Shown: positions 18,043 through 27,646, counted from the first letter of the stretch. The stretch: DNA of 64,000 nucleotides from Chelativorans salis (GCF_025336525.1 NZ_JAOCZP010000001.1:1178001-1242000); one strand, 5' to 3'. Notes: generated from the sequence alone by a model not told the origin. Numbers and translations: made by a program.

Positions 18043-18185
18043 GTTCGTTGTCCAGTGGCAAGGCTGTTTCCGTCGCTGGTCTAAGGCTGGCCTCGCGGTG
18101 CGTCAATCGAGACCGCGATTTTTCGTTGCGGTGACCGGCGGCGGTGCATAGGCTCGGCGGACTTGGAGAAGGAAAGGGACGCCGA

Positions 18186-18602
18186 ATGAGCCTGCAGCCG
18201 TCAGCCCATGAAGCGCTGATCTATCTGATGGTCGTGATGTCGGCGGCCGACCGAGACATGACCGATGCCGAACTGGGCAGCATCGGCAGCGTCATCCATC
18301 GGTTGCCCGTCTTCAAGGATTTCGACGAGAACCGCATCATCGAGGTCGCCCGCCAATGCCAGCAGATCCTGCAGGAGGATAACGGGCTGGAGCGTATCCT
18401 CGCTGCGGTGCGCGACGTCGTGCCGACCAGGCTGCACGATACGGCCTATGCGCTGGCCGTGGAGGTGGCCGCGGCGGATCTGCACGTGGAACCGGAGGAA
18501 AAGCGCATGCTGCAGATCGTGCGCAGCCGCCTCCATATCGAGCCGCTGGTTGCCGCGGCGATCGAGCGCGCCGCGCGTGCCCGCCACCGGCCCCTGGTCT
18601 GA
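18186..18602 (+). CDS. TerB-family tellurite-resistance-like protein
   Basis: 138 residues from ATG 18186, with GGAAAGGGA upstream; an in-frame ATG 14 codons earlier is less favoured. Acidic and all helical: MVVMSAADRDMTDAELGSIG near the start, repeated as EVAAADLHVEPEEKRML, is the duplicated metal-binding helix pattern of the TerB/DjlA-N family. The biochemical role is undefined; members occur in tellurite-resistance and stress modules, but no other ter genes are here. It is followed 58 bases on by the sterol-desaturase-like gene, possibly cotranscribed. Confidence 0.8.
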   Translation: MSLQPSAHEALIYLMVVMSAADRDMTDAELGSIGSVIHRLPVFKDFDENRIIEVARQCQQILQEDNGLERILAAVRDVVPTRLHDTAYALAVEVAAADLHVEPEEKRMLQIVRSRLHIEPLVAAAIERAARARHRPLV

Positions 18603-18660
18603 CACGCCCGCTCAAGCGCATGTGACTGGCTTCTGGGCCACAGGCGCGGAATAAGAGGGC

Positions 18661-19485
18661 ATGGAAAATCTAATGCTTTCCGAGGCCGCGATCCGGCTCC
18701 TCGCCTTTGCCGTCATCTTCGCGGCCATGGCAGCCTACGAGCTGTGGTCGCCACGGCTGGAGCGCGATGAGATGGCCGGCGCGTGGAAGACACGGCGTTG
18801 GGTGACAAATCTGTCGCTGGTTCTCATTTCCTCTGCGATCCTACGCGTCGTTTTCCCGGCCGCTGCCGTGGGCGCGGGGCTGTGGGCGGAGGCCGAGGGA
18901 TGGGGTCTTTTCCGCTATTTCGGCCTGAATGCAGTGCTTGCCGGAGCGCTTTCTTTCGTGCTGCTCGATTTCGCCGTCTGGCTGGAGCATGTGGCGAGCC
19001 ATAAGATCCCGCTCCTATGGCGCATTCACCGCATGCACCATGCCGACAACGGCTTCGACGTGACCACTGGGCTGCGCTTCCATCCCTTCGAGATCCTGAT
19101 CTCCATGCTGTGGAAGGCGGCGGTGGTGGTGGCGCTGGGGGCGCCGGTGCTGGCGGTGCTTGTCTTCGAGATCGTGCTCAACGGCACGTCGATGTTCAAC
19201 CATTCCAACATCAACATTCCGCGGCCCGTCGACCGCTTCCTGCGGCTTATTCTCGTCACGCCGGACATGCACCGCGTGCACCATTCGAGCATCCGCGGCG
19301 AGACCGATTCGAACTACGGCTTCAATTTTCCGTTCTGGGACCGCCTGTTCCGAACCTATGTGGGCCAGCCGCGGCGCGGCCATCGGGACATGGAGATTGG
19401 GCTCAGGCAGTATCGCGGCGCCGGCACGACCAAGCTTCTATGGGCGCTGGTGCTGCCGTTCCTTGCCAACCGGCGCGATCAATAG
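18661..19485 (+). CDS. Sterol desaturase / fatty acid hydroxylase family membrane enzyme
   Basis: 274 residues with several transmembrane helices and the di-iron histidine clusters of the family: HVASH, HRMHH (in WRIHRMHHADNG), HPFE, NHSN and HRVHH. These enzymes use O2 to hydroxylate or desaturate lipids in the membrane; the bacterial substrate is generally unknown. The 3' end overlaps the stop of the convergent solute-binding gene by 7 bases. Confidence 0.85.
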   Translation: MENLMLSEAAIRLLAFAVIFAAMAAYELWSPRLERDEMAGAWKTRRWVTNLSLVLISSAILRVVFPAAAVGAGLWAEAEGWGLFRYFGLNAVLAGALSFVLLDFAVWLEHVASHKIPLLWRIHRMHHADNGFDVTTGLRFHPFEILISMLWKAAVVVALGAPVLAVLVFEIVLNGTSMFNHSNINIPRPVDRFLRLILVTPDMHRVHHSSIRGETDSNYGFNFPFWDRLFRTYVGQPRRGHRDMEIGLRQYRGAGTTKLLWALVLPFLANRRDQ

Positions 19486-20312
19486 AAACCGACCGGGAAG
19501 TAGCGCAGATAGAGCTCGGCGAAGGTGCCGCGCTCTTCGATCTTCTGCAATGCGTAGTCGAGTGCCCCAGCCAGCGCCGGCTGGTCCTTCCGCACAGCGA
19601 TCGCCAGCCCGTGACCGAGATATTCCGGCGCCAGGTATGGCCCGCCGGCAAAGACGCAGCAGCCTTCTGCATCCGGGCCGACGAGCCAGAAGCCAAGCCG
19701 CATGCCGTCGCCGAAAACGGCATCGAGCTTGCCCGCTTTCAGGTCGCCGAGGAGCCATTCCCGTCGCGAATAGGTTACCACACGCGCCTCGGCGAACAGG
19801 TCGCGCAGCATCTGTTCGTGTGCCGTGCCGGCCCTGACGCCGACACGTTTGCCGGCGACCTTCTCATGAAGGGGCTCGGCAAAAACGGCATCCTTGGGTG
19901 TGACGAAGCGGGCGGGAAACTGCAGATAGGAGCGCGAGAAGAGATATTTTTCACGCGCCTCCCGTGTGATCGCCAGGCCGGCGATCAACGCCTCACCCTG
20001 GCCATCATCCAGCGCAGCTTCCAGTTCGTCGAAAGGCAGAGCCTGGATTTGGCAGCGGTCCTCCAACTCGAGCGCTTCGCAGATGGCGCGTGCCAGATCG
20101 ACGTGGAAGCCAGCGAGACGGCCATCGGAATCGAGGAAGTTGAAAGGGAAGAAATCTGTCGTCGTCAGGAAACGCAGCCGCTGAAGGGGCAGGACCTCCG
20201 GCTTCGGCAGGCGTTGCTTCGCGTCCCATATCTGTGGGATCCGTGTCTCCGCAGCGCCGGGCGATGCGCTGCCCAGCACCATGACGATGGCCAGAAACAC
20301 GGCGGCGAACAT
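19479..20312 (-). CDS. Periplasmic solute-binding protein, SBP_bac_3 type
   Basis: 277 residues if started at ATG 20312, which gives a good signal peptide (FAAVFLAIVMVLGSASPGAA). A TTG two codons earlier (20318) is better spaced from the GGAGG at about 20327-20331, and the frame is open to 20537. The mature part shows LRFLTTTDFFPFNFLDSDGRLAGFHVDLA and the two-lobed layout of amino-acid-type binding proteins. No ABC permease or ATPase is nearby, so it is an orphan; it may serve a distant transporter or a sensor. Confidence 0.8.
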   Translation of the reverse strand: MFAAVFLAIVMVLGSASPGAAETRIPQIWDAKQRLPKPEVLPLQRLRFLTTTDFFPFNFLDSDGRLAGFHVDLARAICEALELEDRCQIQALPFDELEAALDDGQGEALIAGLAITREAREKYLFSRSYLQFPARFVTPKDAVFAEPLHEKVAGKRVGVRAGTAHEQMLRDLFAEARVVTYSRREWLLGDLKAGKLDAVFGDGMRLGFWLVGPDAEGCCVFAGGPYLAPEYLGHGLAIAVRKDQPALAGALDYALQKIEERGTFAELYLRYFPVGFY

Positions 20313-20720
20313 GCGCAAGATATCGATCCTCCATCCCGCTTTGGGCAAGCTATAGCCTAAACGGCTGACCAGTGAAACGCTGGCTGCGGCTACAACCACC
20401 ACCTGTATTGCCCTCATATGTACGGTGTTGACCGCTGCGTCGGAATGACACAGTATGAAAAGCGTTGGGGACATCAGTTGGAGCAATATCGGCTCCAGTC
20501 TGAAATCAGGGGCGCAAAATGCAAACGGTACCTTCAAGGGGCCGGCGCTGGTGCTGCCGCATCACTGCCGGAAGGGGAATATTGTGTGCTAAATCCAGCA
20601 CGTCCGCGTTGCATCCGAATTTGAGATACTTTTTCCGGCGAAGTCCAAGCCAGCGACGCTCCGCCTGCTGAGGTGCGGTCACGAGTTCCCGCGCTTCGGC
20701 GCACATGTCGTTGGTGATGC
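20313..20720. other. Intergenic region between divergent genes, nothing firm
   Basis: About 408 bases between the start of the solute-binding gene and the glycosyltransferase. It must hold both promoters, but I cannot point to convincing -35/-10 pairs. Short frames on both strands (for example 20506-20784 reverse) lack recognisable sequence and start signals. A small inverted repeat, TGGAGC...GCTCCA, lies near 20478-20496. Confidence 0.4.
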
Positions 20721-22706
20721 ATGTTTGTACCGGATAGAGTTGAGGCGGCCGGCCGCAGAGGACCGGTGTCGCAAGGCGATACAAGAGCGCCGTCGGGACT
20801 GGCGGAGTGGTGGCCGATCCTAGAGAAGCTTGGCCTTCCCTATAGTGAACTTCGCGGCGTTGAGGGCCGCGCCAGCCTGGCCGGCGTTCCGTTTCAGGCG
20901 GAGCTTATAGCTTCCGGGCTGGTGAACGAGGCCAAGCTGTTTCGCGCTCTCGCGCAGCATCTTGGGCTCGGCTTCGTCGCCGATGTCCGGCCCGAAAGCC
21001 TGCTCATGCGCCAGCATCATTGTCTGAGCGCCCTGCGCCGCGTCGGCGGCGTGCGCACCGCAGCTGCTCTGGACGCCGCGGGCCAGCCAATGCTTCTGAT
21101 CGCTCCGGACGGCCTGAATATCGCGGCAATGCTGCGCTACCTGGAGCGCTATCCGCGTATCGCACGGGCAATGCGCGTCGTGGCGCCCTCCGTCCTGAGG
21201 CGGGCTGTCTTGGGCCGGGCAAGGGAGAGCCTTACACGCATAGCGATCAACGGGCTTTTCGAGGCGTTGCCGAAGTTTTCCGCGCGTTTCGTCGTCAATG
21301 CGTGGCAGGGTGCCACCCTCGGTGCGCTTGCGGTGGCCTTGCCGGCGGGCTTGCTTCTATGGCCGAGCCAGGTGCTGCTGGTGCTGCATGTCGTGCTGTC
21401 GCTTTCCTTTCTGTCCTGTGTCGCCCTGCGGCTGGCGGTCGCCAGCAGCGTGCGCCAGGCGCCGCCCATGACGGTTCTCAAGGCCGTCAAGACGGAGGAG
21501 ATGCCGGTCTATACGGTTCTCATTGCGCTCTACAAGGAAGCGGAGATCGTTCCGGATCTCCTGCTTGCGCTGGGGCGCCTCGTCTGGCCACGCAGCAAGC
21601 TGGAGATCAAGCTCGTCTGCGAGAGCGACGACAGCGAGACGCTGGAGGCCCTTCGCGCGCAGGAATTGCGCTCCTATATCGAGGTGGTCGAGGTGCCCCC
21701 GGAAGGACCGCGCACGAAGCCGAAAGCGCTGTCGTACGCCCTACCGATGACCACCGGCGAGCTTCTCGTTCTCTACGATGCGGAGGACCGGCCGCACCCT
21801 TTTCAACTCGTCGAAGCCTGGCAACGCTTCCGCGAGAGCGGCGAGGAACTGGCGTGCCTGCAGGCGCCGCTTGTCATCTCGAACCGTCGCGAAAGCTGGA
21901 TCTCGGCGATGTTCGCCTTCGAATATTCGGCGCTGTTTCACGGCGTTCTGCCGTGGCTCGCGCGCCATGGCCTCGTGTTGCCGCTGGGCGGCACCTCGAA
22001 CCATTTCCGCCGTGCGGTTCTGGAGCGCGTCGGCGGATGGGACCCATGCAACGTCACCGAAGACGCCGATCTCGGCCTGCGCCTGCGGCGGCTCGGCTAT
22101 GAAACGGACACCATCACCTTCCCCACCTATGAGGATGCGCCAACCGGCTTCCGCGTCTGGCTACCGCAGCGAACACGCTGGCTCAAAGGCTGGGCGCAGA
22201 CATGGCTGGTGCATATGCGCGACGTCCGGGAGATGGTGCGGGATCTGGGGCCGCATTCGTTCGCCGTGACACAAGTCCTGTTTCCAGGCATGTTTCTTTC
22301 GGCGTTGGGCAACTCCATCTTCCTGCTAACGATCCTGGTGCTGTCGGCGTACTTCGCCTTCCATGGCGAGATACCCACTCAGTATAGCACGATACTCCTG
22401 CTCGATCTTTTCAATGTCGTGTTCGGTTACGGCGCCTTTCTGGCACTCGGGTGGTGGACGCTGCCTACGCCCGAACGCCGCGACCTTTGGAAACACGTGC
22501 TGCGGACGCCCGCCTACTGGACGCTTCTGTCACTCGCGGCCTGGCGCGCGCTCTGGCAACTCTACCGCCGCCCGCATCACTGGGAGAAGACGCCGCACCG
22601 GCCGAGCCGGCCAGCAGGCACCAGAGGTCAGCGCAGGAGTGCAGGGCCGGCGCGAACCACTTTATTGTCTTCCTCGCCGATCGCCTCGACATCGCGGCCA
22701 GGATAG
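20721..22706 (+). CDS. Membrane glycosyltransferase family 2 with GspE-like N-terminal domain
   Basis: 661 residues. The N-terminal ~130 residues ([20 protein letters not shown]) resemble the type II secretion ATPase N-terminal domain. Two transmembrane helices (about 195-240) follow, then a GT2 catalytic domain with [18 protein letters not shown] (DxD region), [10 protein letters not shown] and the processive-type QRTRWLKGW motif, then C-terminal helices. It probably builds or exports a polysaccharide; substrate unknown. The start is unsure: no good SD at ATG 20721, and GTG 20766 has AGAGGA 3 bases away. The last 26 residues are antisense to the end of ppk2, an unusual 79-bp convergent overlap. 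Confidence 0.8.
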   Translation: MFVPDRVEAAGRRGPVSQGDTRAPSGLAEWWPILEKLGLPYSELRGVEGRASLAGVPFQAELIASGLVNEAKLFRALAQHLGLGFVADVRPESLLMRQHHCLSALRRVGGVRTAAALDAAGQPMLLIAPDGLNIAAMLRYLERYPRIARAMRVVAPSVLRRAVLGRARESLTRIAINGLFEALPKFSARFVVNAWQGATLGALAVALPAGLLLWPSQVLLVLHVVLSLSFLSCVALRLAVASSVRQAPPMTVLKAVKTEEMPVYTVLIALYKEAEIVPDLLLALGRLVWPRSKLEIKLVCESDDSETLEALRAQELRSYIEVVEVPPEGPRTKPKALSYALPMTTGELLVLYDAEDRPHPFQLVEAWQRFRESGEELACLQAPLVISNRRESWISAMFAFEYSALFHGVLPWLARHGLVLPLGGTSNHFRRAVLERVGGWDPCNVTEDADLGLRLRRLGYETDTITFPTYEDAPTGFRVWLPQRTRWLKGWAQTWLVHMRDVREMVRDLGPHSFAVTQVLFPGMFLSALGNSIFLLTILVLSAYFAFHGEIPTQYSTILLLDLFNVVFGYGAFLALGWWTLPTPERRDLWKHVLRTPAYWTLLSLAAWRALWQLYRRPHHWEKTPHRPSRPAGTRGQRRSAGPARTTLLSSSPIASTSRPG

Positions 22707-23527
22707 GACAACGCAGCGAGCATGTGGCGGATTACACCCAGACGAGCCCGGCGCTTGTCGTTTGCAAGCACGACCGTCCACGGCGCATCATGGGTATGGG
22801 TGCGCTCGATCATAAGGTCGCGCATACGTGTGAAATCGTCCCATTTCTCCATGGCGGCCAGATCGATCGAGGAGAACTTCCAGTATTTCAGCCGGCTGTG
22901 CCGGCGGGCGTGGAACCGCTTAAGCTGCGTCTCCCGGCCGATGTTCAGCCAGAACTTGAAAAGGTGGATGCCGTCATTGACGATCATGCGCTCGAACTTC
23001 GGCGCCTCGTCGAGGAATTTTTCGTGCTCTTGCGGCGTGCAGAAGCCCATGACGGGCTCAATGACGCCCCTGTTGTACCAGGAGCGGTCGAAGGTGACGA
23101 ACTCGCCGGCAGTCGGTAGCTGCGCCGCATAGCGCTGGAAATACCACTGCCCGCGCTCGGTCTCCGTCGGCTTCACCAGTGCCACGTTGCGTGCGGTGCG
23201 TGGGTTCAGATATTCGCGCACGCGCTTGATGCTGCCGCCCTTGCCGGCCGCATCACGGCCCTCGAACACCGCCACCACGCGCTCACCGCTTTCCCGTAGC
23301 CAATCCTGCAGCTTGACCAGCTCTACCTGCAACGCCTCGAGCTGCTTTTCGTAGGTTTTCTTCTTCAGCTTGTCGTCATAGGGATAGCCGCCCCCCGTGA
23401 GCGCATGATCCTCGACCCACCCTGGAAGCTTGGGATCGTTGATGTCGAACTGGCGCTTGACGCCGTCGACGTACAGTGTCAGCGACTTGCCGACTTCGGA
23501 AGTGTCGTTATCCAGAGCCTTGTTCAT
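22628..23527 (-). CDS. ppk2: Polyphosphate kinase 2
   Basis: 299 residues from ATG 23527 (MNKALDNDT), with GAGGGA 9 bases upstream; the frame extends further but overlaps phoR. Shows Walker [16 protein letters not shown], the conserved [12 protein letters not shown], the lid module and [15 protein letters not shown], all typical of one-domain class I PPK2. These transfer phosphate between polyphosphate and nucleoside diphosphates, usually favouring NTP synthesis from polyP. Its start is 85 bases from the divergent phoR start, tying polyphosphate to phosphate sensing. Confidence 0.93.
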   Translation of the reverse strand: MNKALDNDTSEVGKSLTLYVDGVKRQFDINDPKLPGWVEDHALTGGGYPYDDKLKKKTYEKQLEALQVELVKLQDWLRESGERVVAVFEGRDAAGKGGSIKRVREYLNPRTARNVALVKPTETERGQWYFQRYAAQLPTAGEFVTFDRSWYNRGVIEPVMGFCTPQEHEKFLDEAPKFERMIVNDGIHLFKFWLNIGRETQLKRFHARRHSRLKYWKFSSIDLAAMEKWDDFTRMRDLMIERTHTHDAPWTVVLANDKRRARLGVIRHMLAALSYPGRDVEAIGEEDNKVVRAGPALLR

Positions 23528-23612
23528 AAAAGTCGATCCCTCGCAGCGATAGTAGGTTGATGCTATTGGCGGTGCTCGGCAAGGTCTAGGGTCTGTCGAC
23601 AGGGAGGCATGC

Positions 23613-24878
23613 ATGGAAGGTGATGAAAACGGTTCGTCTCCCGAATGGCTGAAGGCGGCGAAGAGGCGCCTGGGCCGCAACTGGCCTGTACTCGCTGCCG
23701 CTTCAGCGGCGTTTCTTGCCCTCGATCTCCACCTGGGCGGCGGTGGGCTAGCTGCTGCTGGTGCCGTCGCCTTCGTGCTTGCCGTGGCGATGCTGTTTCC
23801 CGGCGGGGGCGGTGAGCGTGTTGCCATGCAGAGAAGCGAAGGTCTCGCCCCCAATATAGACACGCTTCCGGCCATACACCTCGCCGAGGCCGTCCAGGAT
23901 CCGCTCTATATCTTCAACCGTGGCGGCGAGGTCGTCTATGCCAACGCGGCAGCTGCGGTAGCCTTCGGTCCCATCGCCCCGGGCGCTTCGTTGCAGCTCA
24001 AATTCCGCGCGCCGGAGATGCACGATTTTATCGCCCGCGTGCTTGCCGACGGTGAGCCGTCAGCAACCGACTATGCCGAGCGTGTGCCAATCGAGCGCGT
24101 CTACCGCGTTTCAGCCATGCCTATTGGAGAGGGAACAGGGCTTTTCGTGCTTTTGTTCAAGGACCAGAGCGAGGCGCGCCGCATCGACCGCATGCGCGCC
24201 GACTTCATCGCCAACGCCAGCCATGAGCTGCGCACACCGCTCGCTTCCGTCGCCGGCTTCATCGAGACGTTGCGCGGGCCAGCCCGCGACGACCCGAAGG
24301 CGCGCGAGAATTTCCTGCAGATCATGCAGAACCAAACCGCCCGCATGGCGCGGCTGATCGACGACCTCCTATCCCTCTCCCGCCTGGAAATACGACCTTA
24401 CGTGACGCCGAGCGACAAGGTCGATTTGCGCCTGCTGCTCGAAGGCGTCGGGGATTCGCTGGCTCATCTTGCAAGTGAATCCGGTGTTGCCATTGAATTT
24501 GAGCTGCCGGAGACACCGCTGGAAGTAGCGGGCGACCGCGACGAACTGGTGCAGGTGTTCGAGAACCTGGTGGAGAACGCCTGCAAATATGGAAGCTCCG
24601 GCGGCCGCGTGGTCGTTTCGGCTGAATATGCCGGGCCCGGGGGTGAGAAGACCGTCACCGTAACGGATTTTGGCCCGGGGATCGCCGAGGAGCACATCCC
24701 GCGCATCACCGAGCGCTTCTACCGCGTCGACGTGGAGACGAGCCGTGCACAGAAGGGCACGGGCCTCGGCCTGTCGATCGTCAAGCACATCCTCACCCGC
24801 CACGGCGCGCGCCTGTCGATCAGGTCACGGGTAGGCGAAGGCTCGTCCTTCACGGTCCATTTCCCGCCGCGACCTTAA
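23613..24878 (+). CDS. phoR: Phosphate-regulon sensor histidine kinase PhoR
   Basis: 421 residues. Two N-terminal transmembrane helices (about 25-65) are followed by a PAS-like domain ([20 protein letters not shown]), a HisKA domain with the phospho-accepting His in [19 protein letters not shown], and an HATPase domain with [18 protein letters not shown] and [11 protein letters not shown]. The two-helix/PAS/HisKA layout and phoU following identify PhoR, which phosphorylates PhoB under phosphate starvation. GGGAGG lies 7 bases before the ATG. No phoB or pstSCAB follows. A 6-bp hairpin (24887-24902) lies just after the stop. Confidence 0.88.
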   Translation: MEGDENGSSPEWLKAAKRRLGRNWPVLAAASAAFLALDLHLGGGGLAAAGAVAFVLAVAMLFPGGGGERVAMQRSEGLAPNIDTLPAIHLAEAVQDPLYIFNRGGEVVYANAAAAVAFGPIAPGASLQLKFRAPEMHDFIARVLADGEPSATDYAERVPIERVYRVSAMPIGEGTGLFVLLFKDQSEARRIDRMRADFIANASHELRTPLASVAGFIETLRGPARDDPKARENFLQIMQNQTARMARLIDDLLSLSRLEIRPYVTPSDKVDLRLLLEGVGDSLAHLASESGVAIEFELPETPLEVAGDRDELVQVFENLVENACKYGSSGGRVVVSAEYAGPGGEKTVTVTDFGPGIAEEHIPRITERFYRVDVETSRAQKGTGLGLSIVKHILTRHGARLSIRSRVGEGSSFTVHFPPRP

Positions 24879-24998
24879 AGCGCTGCCCGTCCGTTCGGAC
24901 GGCACTGGCAATCCTCATGCACAGGCCTATCTTTTTCCCGTCATCTGCGTAGCCTACGAAAGACTATAGGTGATTTGCGTCAGCGGAACGGTAACACC

Positions 24999-25721
24999 AT
25001 GCAAAGCCAGCACATCATGCGTTCGTTCGATGAGGAACTGCGCCTCCTGACCAACCAGATCGGCGGGATGGGCGGCTATGCCGAACGCATGGTGGAGCAG
25101 GCGGTCGCGGCGCTGGTGAGCGGCGACGCCGCACTTGCCAAGAAGGTGATCGAGGACGACGCCTTCCTGGACGAGAAGGAGCGCGAGATTGGCGAGAAGG
25201 CTGTCATCATCATCGCCAAGCGCCAGCCGATGGCGGGGGACCTGCGCGAGATCGTCGGCGCCATACGCATTTCCGGCGACCTGGAGCGTATCGGCGATTT
25301 GGGCAAGAACATCGCCAAGCGCGTCGCCGCGGTGACGGAGGCTCGCCAGCCGACACGGCTCTTCCGTGGCTTGTCGGCTTTATCCGACCTGGCGCTTACC
25401 CAGCTCAAGGAGGTGCTCGACGCCTACGCTTCCCACTCGGCCGACAAGATCAGCTTCGTGCGCGACCGCGATGAAGAGATCGACGCCATGTACACCTCGC
25501 TCTTCCGCGAGCTTTTGACGTACATGATGGAAGACCCGCGGAACATCACCGCCTGCACCCACCTCGTTTTTTGCGCCAAGAACATCGAGCGTATCGGCGA
25601 CCACGCCACGAACATCGCCGAGACTGTCTATCACATCGTCACCGGCACCGTGCTGCCGCCCGAGCGGCCGAAGGAAGACAAGAGCCATAAGATAGTAGCG
25701 CCGACGCAGCAGGAAGATTGA
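24999..25721 (+). CDS. phoU: Phosphate signalling protein PhoU
   Basis: 240 residues from ATG 24999 (MQSQHIMRSFDEEL); the frame opens 8 codons earlier. Two PhoU three-helix repeats, each with an acidic metal-binding patch (VIEDDAFLDEKEREIGEKAV and FVRDRDEEIDAMY; NIERIGDHATNIAE in the second). PhoU links the PstSCAB transporter to PhoR and represses the Pho response when phosphate is plentiful. Normally pst genes separate phoR and phoU; here only 120 bases do. I saw no clear Pho box upstream. Confidence 0.92.
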   Translation: MQSQHIMRSFDEELRLLTNQIGGMGGYAERMVEQAVAALVSGDAALAKKVIEDDAFLDEKEREIGEKAVIIIAKRQPMAGDLREIVGAIRISGDLERIGDLGKNIAKRVAAVTEARQPTRLFRGLSALSDLALTQLKEVLDAYASHSADKISFVRDRDEEIDAMYTSLFRELLTYMMEDPRNITACTHLVFCAKNIERIGDHATNIAETVYHIVTGTVLPPERPKEDKSHKIVAPTQQED

Positions 25722-25763
25722 CGGGCGACGGCGCTTGTCCGCGATACACCGAGGCGGGACCGC

Positions 25764-26447
25764 CTATCTGACGGCAGGCTCGAGATCCTGCCGGCCGGCG
25801 GGAAGGCTCATTGGAAGCGCGCTGTCTTTCCGCTGCTCTTCTTGCGACGTCGCCGGTCCGGCCTCCCTGGAAGAAGATGTGTCGGGCGCGAGCAGTTTTC
25901 CAAGTGCAGCCCAGCTTCTGTCCATGGCGTAAGTTGGCGAAAGATAGGGAATCCCCACATGACCATAGAAGACGGAAAGCTGCTTTCCGGCCCTCACCCG
26001 GCTGATGCCTGCCACGGCGAACATATAGAGGGCGGAGATCAGGCCGCTGCGGTCCGCCCCGGCTTTGCAGTGGATCAGGATCGGCTTTTCCGCCTCCTTC
26101 AGTAAGTTGATCAGCTTGGCCGCCCGCTCAAAGGTGAGTTCCCTGTCGGCCGACATGGGAAAGTCGCGGTGGGCGATGCCAAGCTTCCTTGCCGTGGCGA
26201 CCTCGCTCACGAACCAGGGTTCGTCATCATCGTGGCCGCGCAGGTTCACGATCGTCTTGATGCCATGGAGATCATGATAGCGCTCCAGCCGCTCCGGCGT
26301 CGGCGTGGCCGAACGATAGAGTTCACCCGGTATGACGGTATGGAAATTCCCGTAGAGGTGCAGAGCAAGAAGATATGTCCCGGCAACAGCAGCGCAAGCA
26401 AGTATTGCGAGGCCGATGCGCCGCACAAAAAGCATTGATAACATCAA
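25764..26447 (-). CDS. Membrane-anchored dual-specificity/tyrosine-type phosphatase
   Basis: 227 residues. An N-terminal signal anchor (GLAILACAAVAGTYLLAL) is followed by a DSP-like domain with GELYRSATPTPERLE and the P-loop HCKAGADRSG (Cys-x5-Arg; catalytic Cys near 127). The C-terminal ~50 residues are low-complexity and polar. Probably faces the periplasm; the substrate (protein or phosphoinositide-like lipid) is unknown. ATG 26447 or ATG 26435 could start it. The upstream DNA is strikingly AT-rich. Confidence 0.82.
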   Translation of the reverse strand: MMLSMLFVRRIGLAILACAAVAGTYLLALHLYGNFHTVIPGELYRSATPTPERLERYHDLHGIKTIVNLRGHDDDEPWFVSEVATARKLGIAHRDFPMSADRELTFERAAKLINLLKEAEKPILIHCKAGADRSGLISALYMFAVAGISRVRAGKQLSVFYGHVGIPYLSPTYAMDRSWAALGKLLAPDTSSSREAGPATSQEEQRKDSALPMSLPAGRQDLEPAVR

Positions 26448-26691
26448 ATAGTTCCATAAAATGTTTTGTTATTTCGCAATATGATCCAGGTTATTCGATA
26501 TACGATGGGTAAATTTTCTACAATAATCGTAATCTATGCTTAAGTAAGGAGGCAAAAATAAGGTGGACATGCGCCTGTGAACCGCATGTCCTTCTCTGGA
26601 TAAGGATAGTTGTCTTCCGATGGACAGGTACACAGAGTGGGGCGCTCATCGCGGGAATGCCGTCAGACGGTGGCCGGTAAAAACGGCGAGC
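26448..26691. other. AT-rich intergenic island with a perfect 9-bp hairpin
   Basis: Bases 26448-26560 are far more AT-rich than the surroundings and hold the phosphatase promoter on the reverse strand. On the forward strand AAGGAGG (about 26546-26552) precedes a tiny frame GTG GAC ATG CGC CTG TGA. That frame lies inside a hairpin, GGACATGCG 26565-26573 pairing with CGCATGTCC 26583-26591 around a 9-base loop. It could be a small RNA, a leader remnant or an operator. I see no protein-sized gene. Confidence 0.4.
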
Positions 26692-26718
26692 AAAAAAAGA
26701 GGCGGCTTGTGCCGCCTC
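26692..26718 (-). terminator. Intrinsic terminator of gcrA
   Basis: On the reverse strand, GAGGCGGC, the loop ACAA and GCCGCCTC form a perfect 8-bp stem followed by seven Ts. It begins 30 bases after the gcrA stop and is a textbook Rho-independent terminator. Confidence 0.92.
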
Positions 26719-26748
26719 AGAATATCCCCACCTCGCGGTCTTCCCGCC

Positions 26749-27261
26749 CTATCTGTTGCGGCGGCGCTCCGAGGCCGGCTGGTAGGCGAGCTTGGAGTGA
26801 TAGGTGCAGTAGGGGCTGCTTTCCCCTGCGTTATTGCCGCAGAAGCTGAAATCCTCCGAGAGCGGATCGCCATTCGGCCACTTGCAGGTGTGCTCGGTAA
26901 GCTGCACCAGCTTCAGGTTGCGGGAGATCGGCACTACGACATTCTCGACCGGGCGCAGCCGCTGGTAAGCGACCGCGTCCTCCTCGAACTGCACCTTGAG
27001 CGCGGTGGCGCCCACGGAAGCGGTGATCGGGCGGGAGCTGCGTTGCCGCCGCGCACCTCCACTACCGCCTGAGGCCGTGCTCTTCTTCTGCCGCGCCGGA
27101 GATGCGGCGGCGCGGCCGCGGCTGGAAAGCTTCAGCCGATGCACCTTGCCGATGACAGCGTTGCGGCTGACGCCGCCCAGCTGCGCGGCGATCTGGCTCG
27201 CGCTCAGGCCCTCGGCCCAAAGCTTCTTCAGCATCTCGACGCGCTCGTCTGTCCAGTTCAT
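26749..27261 (-). CDS. gcrA: GcrA cell-cycle regulator
   Basis: 170 residues from ATG 27261 (MNWTDERVEMLKKLW) with AGGAG upstream; the frame runs 25 codons longer without support. The N-terminal helix-turn-helix (SASQIAAQLGGVSRNAVIGK) is the GcrA signature. A basic Ser/Ala linker follows, then a C-terminal domain with conserved Cys residues (CKWPNGDP, FCGNN, YCTYH). GcrA binds sigma70 and activates promoters carrying GANTC sites methylated by CcrM, controlling S-phase genes in alphaproteobacteria. Its position next to argD is conserved in Rhizobiales. Confidence 0.95.
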   Translation of the reverse strand: MNWTDERVEMLKKLWAEGLSASQIAAQLGGVSRNAVIGKVHRLKLSSRGRAAASPARQKKSTASGGSGGARRQRSSRPITASVGATALKVQFEEDAVAYQRLRPVENVVVPISRNLKLVQLTEHTCKWPNGDPLSEDFSFCGNNAGESSPYCTYHSKLAYQPASERRRNR

Positions 27262-27519
27262 CAGGACACGCTCCTGTGCAAGCGTGCGGAATCCGGGTGG
27301 GCTTCCATCCAGCACAAAGCCGGAGGGACACCACATCTACTCGGGTATGATGATCGCCGCACGAAATGTAGTCGTTACAGGGGCAAACTACATTATCGGT
27401 TGACTCCGTGGCAAGAGTCCGGCAGGCGCCGCGAATCTGTTTTTGCGGTTTTCCCCAACTTGGACGAATCCCGCGCCTGAGGCAGTGCCTGCGCTCATGT
27501 CGGGAATTGCCGCCCCGCG

Positions 27520-27583
27520 TTGACTTCGCGCCGGAAAACCCTGATAAAAGCCCGCGTGCCGCCCCTCGGGCGGCATTTTGGTT
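27520..27583 (+). promoter_or_regulatory. argD promoter and leader terminator hairpin
   Basis: TTGACT (27520-27525), a 17-bp spacer and GATAAA (27543-27548) make a good sigma70 promoter. Directly after it, TGCCGCCC 27557-27564 pairs with GGGCGGCA 27568-27575 around a 3-base loop, followed by TTTTGGTTT. That is an intrinsic terminator shape at about +2 of the predicted transcript, 70 bases before argD. It may terminate an upstream transcript or act in attenuation. The remaining 27262-27519 shows only a weak GACTC/GAGTC hairpin near 27401-27418 and no gene. Confidence 0.55.
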
Positions 27584-27646
27584 TCATCGGCTTGCCGGCG
27601 GCATTTTCCCGTGCCGCGCACCACAGGCCCTCCGGAGAAAGTATTC

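Noticed and set aside
16834-18084. 416-codon forward frame opposite lysK
   Set aside because: Antisense to a complete class I LysRS.
20506-20784. 92-codon reverse frame before the glycosyltransferase
   Set aside because: No start signal, no conserved features, and it overlaps the glycosyltransferase start.
24879-24998. A Pho box between phoR and phoU
   Set aside because: Only one loose half-site (CCGTCAT) is visible, without the paired repeat.
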